64,000 nucleotides of DNA from SCRD01 sp046705285 (lineage in GTDB: Bacteria; Acidobacteriota; Terriglobia; UBA7540), in assembly GCA_046705285.1 (NCBI GenBank), contig JBJKQK010000130.1, forward strand, positions 1 to 64,000, given 5' to 3'. The notes under the pieces are model-generated. The model was not told where the DNA came from, did no database searches, and was given only the letters and a program-made list of their open reading frames with translations. The position numbers were made by a program, and so were the translations under genes. Shown one piece after another: positions 52,168 through 61,330 of the stretch (position 1 is the stretch's first letter; each line of letters begins with the position of its first letter).

Positions 52168-54180
52168 ATGAATGATCCCAATACGACAACGTGTACACCC
52201 CTTATAAGTTTTGGCCGTGAAATCTGCGGAGACGTCAATGCAGCCGAATCGCGCGAGTGGCTCGTGACCAATGGCCTGGGCGGTTTTGCTTCCGGAACGG
52301 TGGGCGGGCAGCTAACCCGTCGCTACCATGGGCTTTTGATCGCTGCCCTGCGACCTCCCTTGGGACGTACTCTGCTGGTGCCGAAGTTCGACGAGGTGGC
52401 GGAATACGACGGCAGGCCCTACCCTCTGGCAACCAACCGCTGGCGTAGTGGCGTGATCGAACCTCAGGGTTTCCGGCGAATTGAGGAGTTTCGACTGGAA
52501 GGCACAAGCCCCGTGTGGACATACGCCCTCGCCGATGCCCTCCTGACCAAGAAGATCTGGATGGAGCAGGGCGCAAACACCACCTATGTTCGTTATCGCC
52601 TCGAGCGCGCTGGCGAACCCGTGAAACTGTCGATCAAGGTGCTGGTCAACTATCGCGATTTTCACAGTCTGACCCGCGCGGGATCCTGGCACATGGATAT
52701 TCGCCGCGTCGACCATGGTTTGTGCGTGAACGCATTCTATGGCGCGGCGCCGTTTTACGTACTCAGTTCGGCGTCGAGCGTCGAACCCAACCACCAGTGG
52801 TATCGCGCCTTCGAGTTGAGTATGGAGCGGTTCCGCGGGATGAATTCGCAGGAAGACCATCTCCACGCAGGCACCTTTTTCGCCACACTCTCTCCAGGCG
52901 ATTCCGTACTGGTAGTTGCCAGCACCGTGCCGCGACCCGAAGTGGATGCACAATCAGCTCTCGAAAGGCATGAAGCGCGGCAAAAGAAGCTTCTGACGCA
53001 ATTTCACGACCTGCATCGCGGTGTCGAGGTTGCCGCCTGGGTTGACCAGCTTGTACTTGCCGCGGACCAGTTCGTTGTTAAGAGGAATTTGAAAGACTCT
53101 GAAGGTTACACGGTGATCGCCGGCTACCACTGGTTCAGTGACTGGGGACGTGACACGATGGTTGCGTTGCCGGGAGTGGCTCTTGCCACTGGGCGGTCCG
53201 ATGTGGCTCGCAACATCCTGCTGGCCTGGGCGGGTTTTGCAAATGGCGGCATGCTTCCTAATCGTTTTCTTGAATCGGGCGAGAAGCCGGAATACAACGC
53301 TGTGGACGCCACCCTATGGTATTTCCTAGCCGTACGTGCCTACTGGGAGCACACGCATGACAGAGACTTTCTGAAGCAGGTTTTCCCTGTGCTCTGCGAC
53401 ATGATAGCTGCCTTCATGCGCGGCACTCGTTACAACATTCATCTTGATCGGGCCGATGGGCTTCTTTATGCGGGACAGGAGGGGCTGCAACTGACCTGGA
53501 TGGATGCCAAAGTAGGGGCCCAGGTGATCACACCGCGAATTGGCAAGCCCGTCGAAATCAACGCCCTTTGGTTGAACGCACTGGTTGCGATGAAAGAATT
53601 TGCGGACGAGTTGCAGAGCCCGGGAGATGATTTTCAGCACTCGGCCAAGCAGACGATGAAAGGTTTCGAAAGGTTCTGGAATGCCCCGGCAGGGTATTGT
53701 TTTGACGTGCTCGATGGGCCTGATGGGAATGACGCCTCGCTAAGACCCAACCAGATCTTTGCTGTGGCGCTGCCCGAAAGTCCCTTTGATCTGGAAAGGC
53801 AACGGGCCATCGTGGATACGGTTGCGCGCCATTTGCAGGCCTCTCCGGGCCTCAGGACCCTTGCGCCTGACGATCCTCACTACAAAGGTACCTACGCCGG
53901 GGGCCAGACCGAGCGCGACGGGGCCTATCATCAGGGTACCGTCTGGGGGTGGTTGCTGGGGCCGTTTGTGACGGCTCATCTGCGGGTTCACAATGATCCT
54001 CAGGCTGCGGCATCTTTCCTGGCGCCTGTGATCCACCACCTCCAAGCCCAGGGTCTGGGTTCTGTCGGGGAGATCTATGATGCTGATCCGCCCTTCACGC
54101 CTCGTGGATGCATTGCTCAGGCCTGGACAGTGGCAGGAATGCTGGACGCTTGGGAAAAGACCGCAATGCATACCCTTTAG
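52168..54180 (+). CDS. Amylo-alpha-1,6-glucosidase (glycogen debranching enzyme, bacterial GDE type)
   Basis: A 670-aa enzyme. The N-terminal GDE_N domain (WLVTNGLGGFASGTVGGQLT, RRYHGLLIAALRPPLGRTLL) precedes a C-terminal (alpha/alpha)6 barrel (GH133) with YHWFSDWGRDTMVALPGVAL, PEYNAVDATLWYFLAV, EINALWLNALVAMKEF and TYAGGQTERDGAYHQGTVWG. It should hydrolyse alpha-1,6 branches of glycogen-like glucans in the cytosol. AGGTG sits five bases before the ATG at 52168; another ATG at 52150 is possible. With the upstream GH63-like glucosidase it forms a two-gene alpha-glucan module. Confidence 0.92.
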   Translation: MNDPNTTTCTPLISFGREICGDVNAAESREWLVTNGLGGFASGTVGGQLTRRYHGLLIAALRPPLGRTLLVPKFDEVAEYDGRPYPLATNRWRSGVIEPQGFRRIEEFRLEGTSPVWTYALADALLTKKIWMEQGANTTYVRYRLERAGEPVKLSIKVLVNYRDFHSLTRAGSWHMDIRRVDHGLCVNAFYGAAPFYVLSSASSVEPNHQWYRAFELSMERFRGMNSQEDHLHAGTFFATLSPGDSVLVVASTVPRPEVDAQSALERHEARQKKLLTQFHDLHRGVEVAAWVDQLVLAADQFVVKRNLKDSEGYTVIAGYHWFSDWGRDTMVALPGVALATGRSDVARNILLAWAGFANGGMLPNRFLESGEKPEYNAVDATLWYFLAVRAYWEHTHDRDFLKQVFPVLCDMIAAFMRGTRYNIHLDRADGLLYAGQEGLQLTWMDAKVGAQVITPRIGKPVEINALWLNALVAMKEFADELQSPGDDFQHSAKQTMKGFERFWNAPAGYCFDVLDGPDGNDASLRPNQIFAVALPESPFDLERQRAIVDTVARHLQASPGLRTLAPDDPHYKGTYAGGQTERDGAYHQGTVWGWLLGPFVTAHLRVHNDPQAAASFLAPVIHHLQAQGLGSVGEIYDADPPFTPRGCIAQAWTVAGMLDAWEKTAMHTL

Positions 54181-54261
54181 CCCAAGAACAATTTCGAACT
54201 TGCTGAGAGAAAAGGCCGCCGCTGAAGCGTGTTGTTAATAGGGCCATTCATTCCCAAAACA

Positions 54262-54504
54262 TCACGCGGAGGCTGGCTTGGGCGCCGCCGGCGGCAACGC
54301 GCGAGCTTTGATCTCAGACTGAAATCCAACCTTCTTGTGGGTTCCGTCGCAAAAGGGCTTGTTTTCCGAGTGTCCGCAGCGGCAGAGGCTGATTGAGGTA
54401 CGGCCGCCAAGGTCGAACACGGCGCCCTCAGAATCAACGATTTCAAAATCACCCTCAATGCGCAGAGAGCCGTTGTTGCGAACTGTAATTTTCGTTGCTG
54501 CCAA
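54262..54504 (-). CDS. CDGSH iron-sulfur protein
   Basis: An 80-aa protein with one CDGSH-type [2Fe-2S] motif: SLCRCGHSENKPFCDGTHKK (three Cys and one His ligand), preceded by the beta strand TKITVRNNGSLRIEGDFEIV. These small cytosolic proteins are found beside redox and heme genes. The TTG at 54504 with AGGAGG at good spacing gives the family size; the frame is open to 54546. The Ala/Pro-rich C-terminus is disordered. It ends a minus-strand run with the heme/oxidase genes (HemJ-like, CtaM-like, ctaB, cox3). Confidence 0.86.
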   Translation of the reverse strand: MAATKITVRNNGSLRIEGDFEIVDSEGAVFDLGGRTSISLCRCGHSENKPFCDGTHKKVGFQSEIKARALPPAAPKPASA

Positions 54505-54565
54505 GTGTTCCTCCTGGAATGAGAATATCTGAGCCCGTCGGGCCATTCACGAGTTGTGCTGGTCG

Positions 54566-55000
54566 CTAAAAAGGCCGAACCAGAACCATGATCAGGATCA
54601 CGATAAAGGCCAGGGCAATGCCGCCGTGCAGTTCCATACACTCTTTGCGCTGCAGCTTGATCCTGCCAGCATGAAAAGCCTTCATGCGGATGAATGTGAC
54701 AATGTCCAGCACGATGATGACTGCCACCATGAACAGCTTGATGTGAAGCCACGCGGCATGAACGTAATAGTGTGTGTTCGTGGAAATCAGAATGATGCCG
54801 GAAATGATGGTGATGATTGCTCCCGGATGGGCAATGCCTTTAAACAACCTGCGCTCCAGCCCGCCCAGCGTCTCATGAACTTCGGGAGAAGGAGATTCGG
54901 CGTCGCACGCCAACACGTGAGTGACCACCAGAAGACTTCCCAGCCAGAAAACGATGCCCAGGATATGAAATACCAGCGTCCACGCAATAAGTGTGCTCAT
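54566..55000 (-). CDS. HemJ/CopD-like membrane protein, probable protoporphyrinogen oxidase
   Basis: A 144-aa protein with four membrane helices. HILGIVFWLGSLLVVTHVL carries the conserved His and Trp seen in HemJ, GLERRLFKGIAHPGAIITII matches the FERRLYR-type loop, and AAWLHIKLFMVAVIIVLDIV matches the WLHxKL motif of HemJ. HemJ oxidises protoporphyrinogen IX for heme. The CopD family is a related possibility. Neighbours ctaB, CtaM-like and cox3 point to heme and cytochrome-oxidase assembly. GAGG precedes the ATG at 55000. Confidence 0.78.
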   Translation of the reverse strand: MSTLIAWTLVFHILGIVFWLGSLLVVTHVLACDAESPSPEVHETLGGLERRLFKGIAHPGAIITIISGIILISTNTHYYVHAAWLHIKLFMVAVIIVLDIVTFIRMKAFHAGRIKLQRKECMELHGGIALAFIVILIMVLVRPF

Positions 55001-55208
55001 GATCATTCGCCTCAGAGAGTCATTGGGGAACAGATAATACCTTCAAGAACCACCCGCGTCGGGCCCCATCTTGCCGCTGCAGCAACCTTCCTATTGAAAC
55101 ACAAAATCTACTTCCCTGCGAAGAGGACAGAAGAATCCGACGGCCCGGCGGGTTCTGGCGAATCGAACAAGATTTGGCAATTCAGAGGCGTTATCGCTTC
55201 CGGGTCCC

Positions 55209-55631
55209 TCAGACTGGTTTGTAAAGGTGGTAGAGCATCCAGTAGACGACAACTCCGGTCACAGAGACATAGAACCAGATGGGCAGCGTCCAGCGGGCTA
55301 TCTGCTTGTGCTTGGCAAAGCGCTTGCGCCAGGCACGGTAAATTGTGATCAGGGCGAGCGGAACGATGGCGGTCGCCAGCACGGAATGGGTCCCAAGAAG
55401 CGCAAGATAAAAGGTGTGAATCGCGCCCTTGCCCTGGAAATAGACGATACCGCGCAGAAAATGGTCACTCAGGTAAAAGCACAGGAAAAGGCCGGACGCG
55501 GCAAAGGCGGACACCATACACGTCTTGTGAGCGCGAATCTGCTTTCTTCGGATGAAGATATATCCCGACGCCAAAAGCAAGGCTGCAAGAGAGTTGAGAC
55601 AAGCTTCAATGCTGGGAAAGTAGGAAACCAT
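55209..55631 (-). CDS. DUF420 (CtaM-like) cytochrome oxidase assembly protein
   Basis: A 140-aa protein with four membrane helices. SLAALLLASGYIFIRRKQIR then AHKTCMVSAFAASGLFLCFY, GIVYFQGKGAIHTFYLALLG, THSVLATAIVPLALITIYRA and WFYVSVTGVVVYWMLYHLY are the DUF420 pattern. CtaM, a DUF420 protein of Staphylococcus, is needed for maturation of heme-copper oxidases. A start at 55646 (GTG) is possible, but the ATG at 55631 gives the usual family start. It is next to ctaB and near cox3, fitting the role. Confidence 0.82.
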   Translation of the reverse strand: MVSYFPSIEACLNSLAALLLASGYIFIRRKQIRAHKTCMVSAFAASGLFLCFYLSDHFLRGIVYFQGKGAIHTFYLALLGTHSVLATAIVPLALITIYRAWRKRFAKHKQIARWTLPIWFYVSVTGVVVYWMLYHLYKPV

Positions 55632-55720
55632 AATTTCAAGCCACACAGAGCCGGGCTGCTATCTTGTGAAAAGGGCGGATTGGAACCCGCAGCCCTCTAT
55701 TTTCTTGCCTGTAAGGCTTC

Positions 55721-56656
55721 TTAAGTCAACAGTTTATCAAACATCAGCAGGCCAAAAACCAGAGGAAGGTAGAGAACGGAAGCCAACACCAGGCGCCTTG
55801 CCAGAGCATTCGTGCGGTTTTTGGCCAGCCTTGCGCCATGGAGCAGGAAATAGGACCCAAGCAGGACAGCGCCGAACAAATAGACTCTTCCCGCCTGGCC
55901 AATCAGGACCGGGACTATGCTTACCAGCACAAGAGCTACAAGAAAGGCAATGATCTGACGGCTGGTCAGCCGGCCGTCCAGATCTTCGGGCGGCAACATT
56001 CGGAGTCCTGCACGGGAGTAGTCTTCGCGGTACATCCAGGCAATCGCCAGGAAATGAGGAAATTGCCAAAGGAAGAGAATCGTGTAAAGGACCAGAGCGT
56101 CGCTATTTAAGCTGCCTCGTGCCGCGGCCCATCCAATCAGCGGTGGCATGGCCCCTGGAAAAGCGCCAATCAGCGTGCAAAGAGAAGTCTTCTTCTTGAG
56201 TGGCGTGTAAATCAGCAGGTAACTCGTCAGCGTGAGCAATGCCAGAACGCTGGCAAGAGGATTGACCTCAATCCAAAGCAAGAGCCCGCCACCAATGGCC
56301 AGGAGAATTCCAAAAACCAGCGCTTCGACGGCCTTGATCCGCCCGGCGGGTAAGGGCCGGCGGGCGGTTCGACGCATGAAAGCATCGGATTTGCGCTCAA
56401 TGTACTGATTCAGAGTTCCTGTGCCGCTAGCGACGAGCAGGGTTCCCAAAAGCGTATTCAGGAGCAGAGGAAAATCCAGGGCGCCGCGCAACGCGACATA
56501 GAATCCTGCCAGCGTACTGATGACCACCAGGAAATTGACTTCAGGTTTTGTCAGCACCCAGTAATCACTGACCCGGCCAAGGATGGCTTCTCGAAAGCTG
56601 CTGCGGCACAGGCGCGGGGGCAGATCTTGAGTTGGTTTTTCCGATGTTGCCTTCAT
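55721..56656 (-). CDS. ctaB: Protoheme IX farnesyltransferase (heme O synthase)
   Basis: CtaB adds a farnesyl tail to heme b to form heme O for terminal oxidases. The 311-aa protein has the UbiA-family pattern of nine membrane helices, with the allylic-diphosphate binding site in NQYIERKSDAFMRRTARRPL and the second Asp-rich region in FAL-type loops (YREDYSRAGLRMLPPEDLDG). The polar N-terminus is short. Together with cox3 and the CtaM-like gene it suggests a heme O/A-dependent cytochrome c oxidase. The ATG at 56656 lacks a clear Shine-Dalgarno. Confidence 0.95.
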   Translation of the reverse strand: MKATSEKPTQDLPPRLCRSSFREAILGRVSDYWVLTKPEVNFLVVISTLAGFYVALRGALDFPLLLNTLLGTLLVASGTGTLNQYIERKSDAFMRRTARRPLPAGRIKAVEALVFGILLAIGGGLLLWIEVNPLASVLALLTLTSYLLIYTPLKKKTSLCTLIGAFPGAMPPLIGWAAARGSLNSDALVLYTILFLWQFPHFLAIAWMYREDYSRAGLRMLPPEDLDGRLTSRQIIAFLVALVLVSIVPVLIGQAGRVYLFGAVLLGSYFLLHGARLAKNRTNALARRLVLASVLYLPLVFGLLMFDKLLT

Positions 56657-57307
56657 TTCAAAACGCTGCTCGGCTTCTTCCGCGGTTTACCCGGTTGCGA
56701 AGCTGCGTGGACCTTCACACGCCAGTCAGGGGCTGAAGACGCGCTGGCCGTCTGGAGAAGCGCCCGTACAAACGCTGTGGAACGTCGTCGACGGCGTAAC
56801 CCATCGATCCGGCTGCAGATGAGCCTGCAATCAAACAAATTGCGTTGATGCCCACAGATTAGATAGGATGCAGGTTACCCCCCTGCCCGGCAATTCCATG
56901 AGTTTATAAATATCAGGTGCGGAGCCCCCTCCGGACCTTGGTTTCGCGTGGCGTCAGTCGCGACTGGCAAATGATCTTTGGCTTGCCAGCCGTAAACGCT
57001 CCGTACGCCTTCGTTTTGCCATTCCCACTTACGGACTCGCAGACCTTCGAATGCGCCAGAACGCAACGATCCGAATATAGCAGGAATCGATTTCCGCGCC
57101 GAGAGGCTAGGCCGGTCGCGCGGGAGCGACGGCTCCACGTCTTCGTGGCTAGCCTTCTCGCGCCTGAATTCTCAGGATTGCGAACCCAGAACTGTACGTT
57201 ACAACGAAACCTCATTCTATCACTACATTAACGATTTGTGGTATTCCATCGTTGCTTTAGTCCTGTGTGGCAGGTGGCAGGATAATGCGACGGCCGGCAG
57301 CGAGCCA
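56657..57307. other. Intergenic region, 651 bp, no supported gene
   Basis: It lies between ctaB and cox3 (both minus strand). It contains a perfect 12-bp palindrome CAGTCGCGACTG (within about 56953-56966) and the weak repeat AACTGTACGTTACAA (57190-57204). Frames on both strands lack motifs; a decayed gene or repeat-rich DNA is likely. Confidence 0.4.
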
Positions 57308-57997
57308 TTACAGTTTCACGACAAGCAAGATGAGAAGGTATATCCACAGTCCGTCCATGAAGTGCCAGTAAGTTGCCGTTATGTCAACGGCAATCCGCTT
57401 TCGCGGGTTCACAATGATTTTGCGTGTCCGGAAAACAAGGTACGACAGGGCAATGATGCCGCCCAGAAGGTGGATGCCATGGGCAGCCGTCAGAACATAC
57501 AAAAACCCACTGCTGGGGTTTGTGCTGACGTAAATCCCGCGCGCAGCCAGTTCACGCCATGCGACCAACTGCCCAGTGATGAACATTATGCCCAGCGCGG
57601 TCGTGAGATACAGCCAGCGGACGAACTGTTTGCTGGCCTCGCGTTTCAGTGCTCTACGAGAAAGCTCAAGTGTGAAGCTGCTCGTGATCAGGACAAGAGT
57701 ATTGAAATAGAGAATGGGAGGTACGGCTGTGTGCACCCAATTGTTCGCCTCCGTTGCACGCGCCATCATGGCAGCGGTGAGCGCAAGAAAGAGCATCGTG
57801 ATCGAAATGATGGCAACCCAGATGCCGATCCGGTAGGCACCCAGGGGAAGCGGCGGGTTTGAAGGGCCGCGGTATCCATGTCCGCCTGAACCGCCTGACC
57901 CTCCACCTCCACCATGGCCGTCATCGCCATTTCCCGGGGGAGGAACTGATTCTCCCGGCGGACTTGCCTTCCGTGGTGTCAAAACTGTTGTTCCCAT
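57308..57997 (-). CDS. Cytochrome c oxidase subunit III
   Basis: A 229-aa membrane protein of the heme-copper oxidase subunit III family with five membrane helices, a shortened form relative to the seven-helix type. The Gly-rich, disordered N-terminus (GGGGSGGSGGHGYRG) is unusual. Helices include GIWVAIISITMLFLALTAAM, TLVLITSSFTLELSRRALKR, AHGIHLLGGIIALSYLVFRT and the C-terminal TATYWHFMDGLWIYLLILLV, which carries the WHF motif. It supports oxidase assembly in the cytoplasmic membrane. Subunits I and II are not in the window. Confidence 0.92.
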   Translation of the reverse strand: MGTTVLTPRKASPPGESVPPPGNGDDGHGGGGGSGGSGGHGYRGPSNPPLPLGAYRIGIWVAIISITMLFLALTAAMMARATEANNWVHTAVPPILYFNTLVLITSSFTLELSRRALKREASKQFVRWLYLTTALGIMFITGQLVAWRELAARGIYVSTNPSSGFLYVLTAAHGIHLLGGIIALSYLVFRTRKIIVNPRKRIAVDITATYWHFMDGLWIYLLILLVVKL

Positions 57998-58943
57998 GAA
58001 ATCGCCCCGTGCGCATAGATTACCACGATGTATTATGGATGAGTTGCAGAAATTTCTCTGGCGCGCATTGTGCGCAGCGTAATGCGTCCACTATCCATCA
58101 ATGCCAGAACCCTCTTTTCAACAGATGATGCAGTGGCATGATTGCGGCAATGACAGTGGGGGCCTGCAGGTTGCTGGATCAGTCTTAAAACACTCTTCCA
58201 AATGGGCGGTCGGGAGGCGCCGGAGCCAGAGGCGATGCTTGTCGGTCAGCCATCTCAATGGGCTCTGCGATCTGAAGTAGGCCCGCAAGTTTTCTCATTT
58301 CTTTGATATGGACTGCCCTCCCAGGAAGGTTCTTCTCCGGGGAATACCGGTACTTGCGTGTACCGAAGGTGACGGACACTCTGGTGCGGCTGCAAAAAGC
58401 TTGTTGATGGTCGGTAAGACTTTCTTTTGTCGTCTGGTGTTCTTCCGCATCATGCGACGGAAAGCAAGGGTAACAAGCCAGCCTGCCAGGTGGGGATAAG
58501 GCCCTCTGCGCGGAATGCTGGAGGAATTCTTTACGGCGAACGGATTGTGAGGTTCGGATGGCGTTTCCTTCGAAGCGACCGTCACCGGGAGGAGACAGGC
58601 GAAATGGAACCGGGAAAGGGCGCGGGTTCGCGACAGAGGGCTACATCCTGCGCGTCCCGGTCTGCGGAGACGTTTTGATTGGAGTCCGATTCTTACGGTA
58701 TTCTCAGCGACTGGAGGGCTTGCTGGATAGGGTCATCGCAAGGCACGCCGGGAGACTCGAGACCTAGCCTAGAACGAGACCGTGGCAGCAGAGTTCTGGT
58801 TGCGCAGATTTTTGATGTTTCACGTGAAACACGGCTGCGGGTAGGACAAGTCCCATAACGATCGGAGCGTATGATGGCGGACTACCGTTCGGTGCAAGCC
58901 GGAGATTTGCCAGAGCATCCGCCGTACCTTACAATATCCCTCG
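57998..58943. other. Intergenic region, 946 bp, with one parS site
   Basis: This gap between divergent cox3 and rsmG has no convincing gene. Short plus- and minus-strand frames exist but show no motif. Its main feature is a parS site at 58816-58831. Confidence 0.45.
58816..58831. promoter_or_regulatory. parS site 1 (ParB binding)
   Basis: TGTTTCACGTGAAACA is the exact consensus 16-bp palindrome bound by Spo0J/ParB. It lies 113 bases upstream of rsmG. Confidence 0.95.
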
Positions 58944-59585
58944 ATGCTCCCGAGAAATACTGTGCGGCAGTTGCTTGCCCCGTTCGACGTTGAGCTGTCG
59001 GATGGCCAGACTGACAAGCTCGTGCAATACCTGGATCTACTTCTTCACTGGAACCAGAAAATCAACTTGACGTCGATCCGCACGCCTGAGGAATGCATCA
59101 CGAGGCATTTCGGTGAGACTTTGCTCCTTTCGAAGGTTGTACCCCTGACGGGTCGCCTGTTGGATATAGGCAGCGGCGCCGGCTTTCCGGGCCTTGCCCT
59201 TAAGCTCATAGCGTCTGAGCTTGAAGTCGTTCTACTCGAGCCCGTTGCGAAGAAACGAGCCTTTTTGAAGGAGGTTGCAAGAACGTGTGGGCTGCTTTCG
59301 GTCGAAGTTGTTGGCAGCAGATTGCTTGAATTCTGTCCGGTTGAAAGGCCAGGTTCATTTGACATCGTTACTGTACGGGCAGTTGGCGGCATCGAGTCCA
59401 TGATGTCGGCGACAACGCGATTGTTGAAACCCGGCGGGTGGTTCTGCCTCTGGATTGGGGGCCATCAGGCCAGGGAAATCCAGTCTGCTAATCCACAGCT
59501 TCAATGGCTCGAACCGCTGACAATACCGCTCAGCCGCGAGAGGCAGATTCTGGCTGGCAGAGTTGGAGAGGGTGTCGCGGCATAA
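58944..59585 (+). CDS. rsmG: 16S rRNA (guanine527-N7)-methyltransferase RsmG
   Basis: RsmG (GidB) methylates G527 of 16S rRNA using S-adenosylmethionine; its loss gives low-level streptomycin resistance in some bacteria. The 213-aa protein has LDIGSGAGFPGLALKLIASE (SAM-binding), LEVVLLEPVAKKRAFLKEV and VTVRAVGGIESMMSATTRLL. The early LVQYLDLLLHWNQKINLTSI is the family signature. The ATG has no strong Shine-Dalgarno. It sits in the classic rsmG-parA-parB order and is framed by two parS sites. Confidence 0.96.
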   Translation: MLPRNTVRQLLAPFDVELSDGQTDKLVQYLDLLLHWNQKINLTSIRTPEECITRHFGETLLLSKVVPLTGRLLDIGSGAGFPGLALKLIASELEVVLLEPVAKKRAFLKEVARTCGLLSVEVVGSRLLEFCPVERPGSFDIVTVRAVGGIESMMSATTRLLKPGGWFCLWIGGHQAREIQSANPQLQWLEPLTIPLSRERQILAGRVGEGVAA

Positions 59586-59635
59586 GGTATGTTTTGTCCA
59601 TGACTTGCCTCGTCCTGCTACGGCGCGTTATATGG

Positions 59636-59655
59636 GATGTTTCACGTGAAACATC
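59636..59655. promoter_or_regulatory. parS site 2 (20-bp palindrome)
   Basis: GATGTTTCACGTGAAACATC is a perfect 20-bp palindrome containing the exact parS consensus (59638-59653). It lies between rsmG and parA, 70 bases before the parA ATG. Confidence 0.96.
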
Positions 59656-59724
59656 CGATTTGAACTTGCCTAACAGGCGCAGTTCTGATAGTTTCACATC
59701 TTCTTCGACCTGGTTGAAAACATC

Positions 59725-60510
59725 ATGGGACGTGTCATCGCAATTGCCAACCAGAAAGGTGGGGTCGGCAAGACAACGACTGCCATCAACCTTGCCGCGG
59801 CGCTCGCCACTCAGGACATGTGGACCTTGGTGGTAGATTGTGACCCGCAGGGAAATACGACTAGTGGCTTTGGCATCTCCAAGGACCCATCCCGGCGCTC
59901 ACTCTACCATGCGCTAATTCATAACACCCCCCTCAGTGACCTCATCCTCTCGGGACCGGCTGAAGGCCTGCAGATCATTCCGTCCGACAAGAATCTGGTT
60001 GGTGCAAACGTTGAGCTTGTCGCACGGCCCGAACGCGAGCAGGTCCTTCGGGAAAGGCTTGCGCCTATCCGTGACCGTTTCAATTACACCTTGCTCGATT
60101 GCCCTCCGGCGCTGGATCTGCTTACCTTGAACGCCCTCGTGGCCGCTGATTCGGTTCTGGTTCCTATCCAATGTGAGTATTTTGCTCTCGAGGGGGTTTC
60201 AGAGTTGCTCGATACGCTCATACGGGTAAGGCGGACGCACAATCCCAAACTTGCCATTGAAGGCATACTGCTGACAATGTTCGATGAGAGGACCAATCTT
60301 TCCCATCAGGTTCGGGACGACCTGAAGGACTTCTTTGGGGACCAAGTTTTCGATACGATGATCCCTAGAAACGTCCGCCTGGCAGAGGCCCCGAGCTACG
60401 GGAAACCTGTCATCCTGTATGACCCGGACTGCCGTGGTTCTGAAAGCTATCTTACACTTGCTAAAGAGGTTATAAACAATGACCAGAAAGGCGTTGGGGC
60501 GCGGACTTAA
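59725..60510 (+). CDS. parA: Chromosome-partitioning ATPase ParA (Soj)
   Basis: A 261-aa Walker-type P-loop ATPase that uses the nucleoid as a matrix to move ParB-parS complexes. It has the deviant Walker A KGGVGKTTTAINLAAALATQ, VDCDPQGNTTSGFG, LLDCPPALDLLTLNALVAAD and IPRNVRLAEAPSYGKPVILY, all typical of ParA/Soj. It lies directly downstream of a parS site. No Shine-Dalgarno is evident. Its end overlaps parB by 32 bases, so the two are translationally coupled. Confidence 0.97.
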   Translation: MGRVIAIANQKGGVGKTTTAINLAAALATQDMWTLVVDCDPQGNTTSGFGISKDPSRRSLYHALIHNTPLSDLILSGPAEGLQIIPSDKNLVGANVELVARPEREQVLRERLAPIRDRFNYTLLDCPPALDLLTLNALVAADSVLVPIQCEYFALEGVSELLDTLIRVRRTHNPKLAIEGILLTMFDERTNLSHQVRDDLKDFFGDQVFDTMIPRNVRLAEAPSYGKPVILYDPDCRGSESYLTLAKEVINNDQKGVGART

Positions 60511-61330
60511 CGCATTGCTGGGCGAAAACGAAGTTCCGCCCACGGTTGCCGGCCTTGAACTGCTTCCGCTGAATCTCATCGACCCCAATCCATTCCAACC
60601 CCGGATCGATCTGCCAGAGGATGGTCTGGATGAGCTCGCCAACTCCATCCGATCGAACGGACTGTTGCAGCCGATCCTCATTCGCCCTTGCGGGGAACGC
60701 TACCAACTCGTCGCCGGCGAACGCCGTTGGCGAGCGGCTGGAAAGGCCGGGCTTGAAAAAGTACCGGCCATCATCCGCGATATTGACGATACTGAAGCGC
60801 TAGAGATGGCCCTTGCGGAAAACCTTCTCCGTGAGGCACTTAACCCTATTGAGGTGGCACGAGCCTACGATCGGCTACAGCAGCAATTCCATCTAACGCA
60901 CGAGCAAATTGCTGAACGCCTGGGTATTGACCGCTCGACAGTTACCAACACATTGCGGCTGCTGGGACTTGCACCAGCAGTCCAGAGCCTTCTAAAGGAA
61001 GACAAGATTTCCGCCGGACACGCTCGTGCACTCCTCGCGGCCGGTTCAGTCCAGGCGCAGGAAAAGCTCGCGGCTATCGTCGTTGATCAGGGCCTTTCTG
61101 TGCGAAGCCTGGAAAAACTCGTTGCGCCGCGATCGCGTGGCAAGGGGAAGCAAGACCCAAAGCAGGGTCCAAAAGTTGACCCCAACATTCGGGCGGCAGT
61201 CCTTCAGCTTGAGCGTGCACTCGGAACACGAGTGAAAGTCGTTGGAAATGAGCGGCGGGGGAAGATCGAAATCAACTATTTTTCCTCGGAAGATCTGACT
61301 CGCATTTATGAAAGGATAATTCATAATTAG
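60479..61330 (+). CDS. parB: Chromosome-partitioning protein ParB (Spo0J)
   Basis: A 283-aa CTP-dependent DNA clamp. LPLNLIDPNPFQPRIDLPED and GERRWRAAGKAGLEKVPAII form the ParB/Srx CTPase domain, with the arginine-rich box CGERYQLVAGERRWR. The HTH (LTHEQIAERLGIDRSTVTNT then LRLLGLAPAVQSLLKEDKIS) reads parS. The C-terminal dimerisation region (IRAAVLQLERALGTRVKVVG) ends with IYERIIHN. It overlaps parA by 32 bases and should bind both parS sites here, nucleating a spreading complex. Confidence 0.97.
   Translation: MTRKALGRGLNALLGENEVPPTVAGLELLPLNLIDPNPFQPRIDLPEDGLDELANSIRSNGLLQPILIRPCGERYQLVAGERRWRAAGKAGLEKVPAIIRDIDDTEALEMALAENLLREALNPIEVARAYDRLQQQFHLTHEQIAERLGIDRSTVTNTLRLLGLAPAVQSLLKEDKISAGHARALLAAGSVQAQEKLAAIVVDQGLSVRSLEKLVAPRSRGKGKQDPKQGPKVDPNIRAAVLQLERALGTRVKVVGNERRGKIEINYFSSEDLTRIYERIIHN

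Noticed and set aside
55660..55720. Sequence resembling a tRNA T-arm (ggattggaacccgcag)
   Set aside because: No acceptor stem or anticodon arm; it is chance.
58558..58767. Small plus-strand frame upstream of rsmG
   Set aside because: No Shine-Dalgarno and no motif; left as part of the intergenic region.
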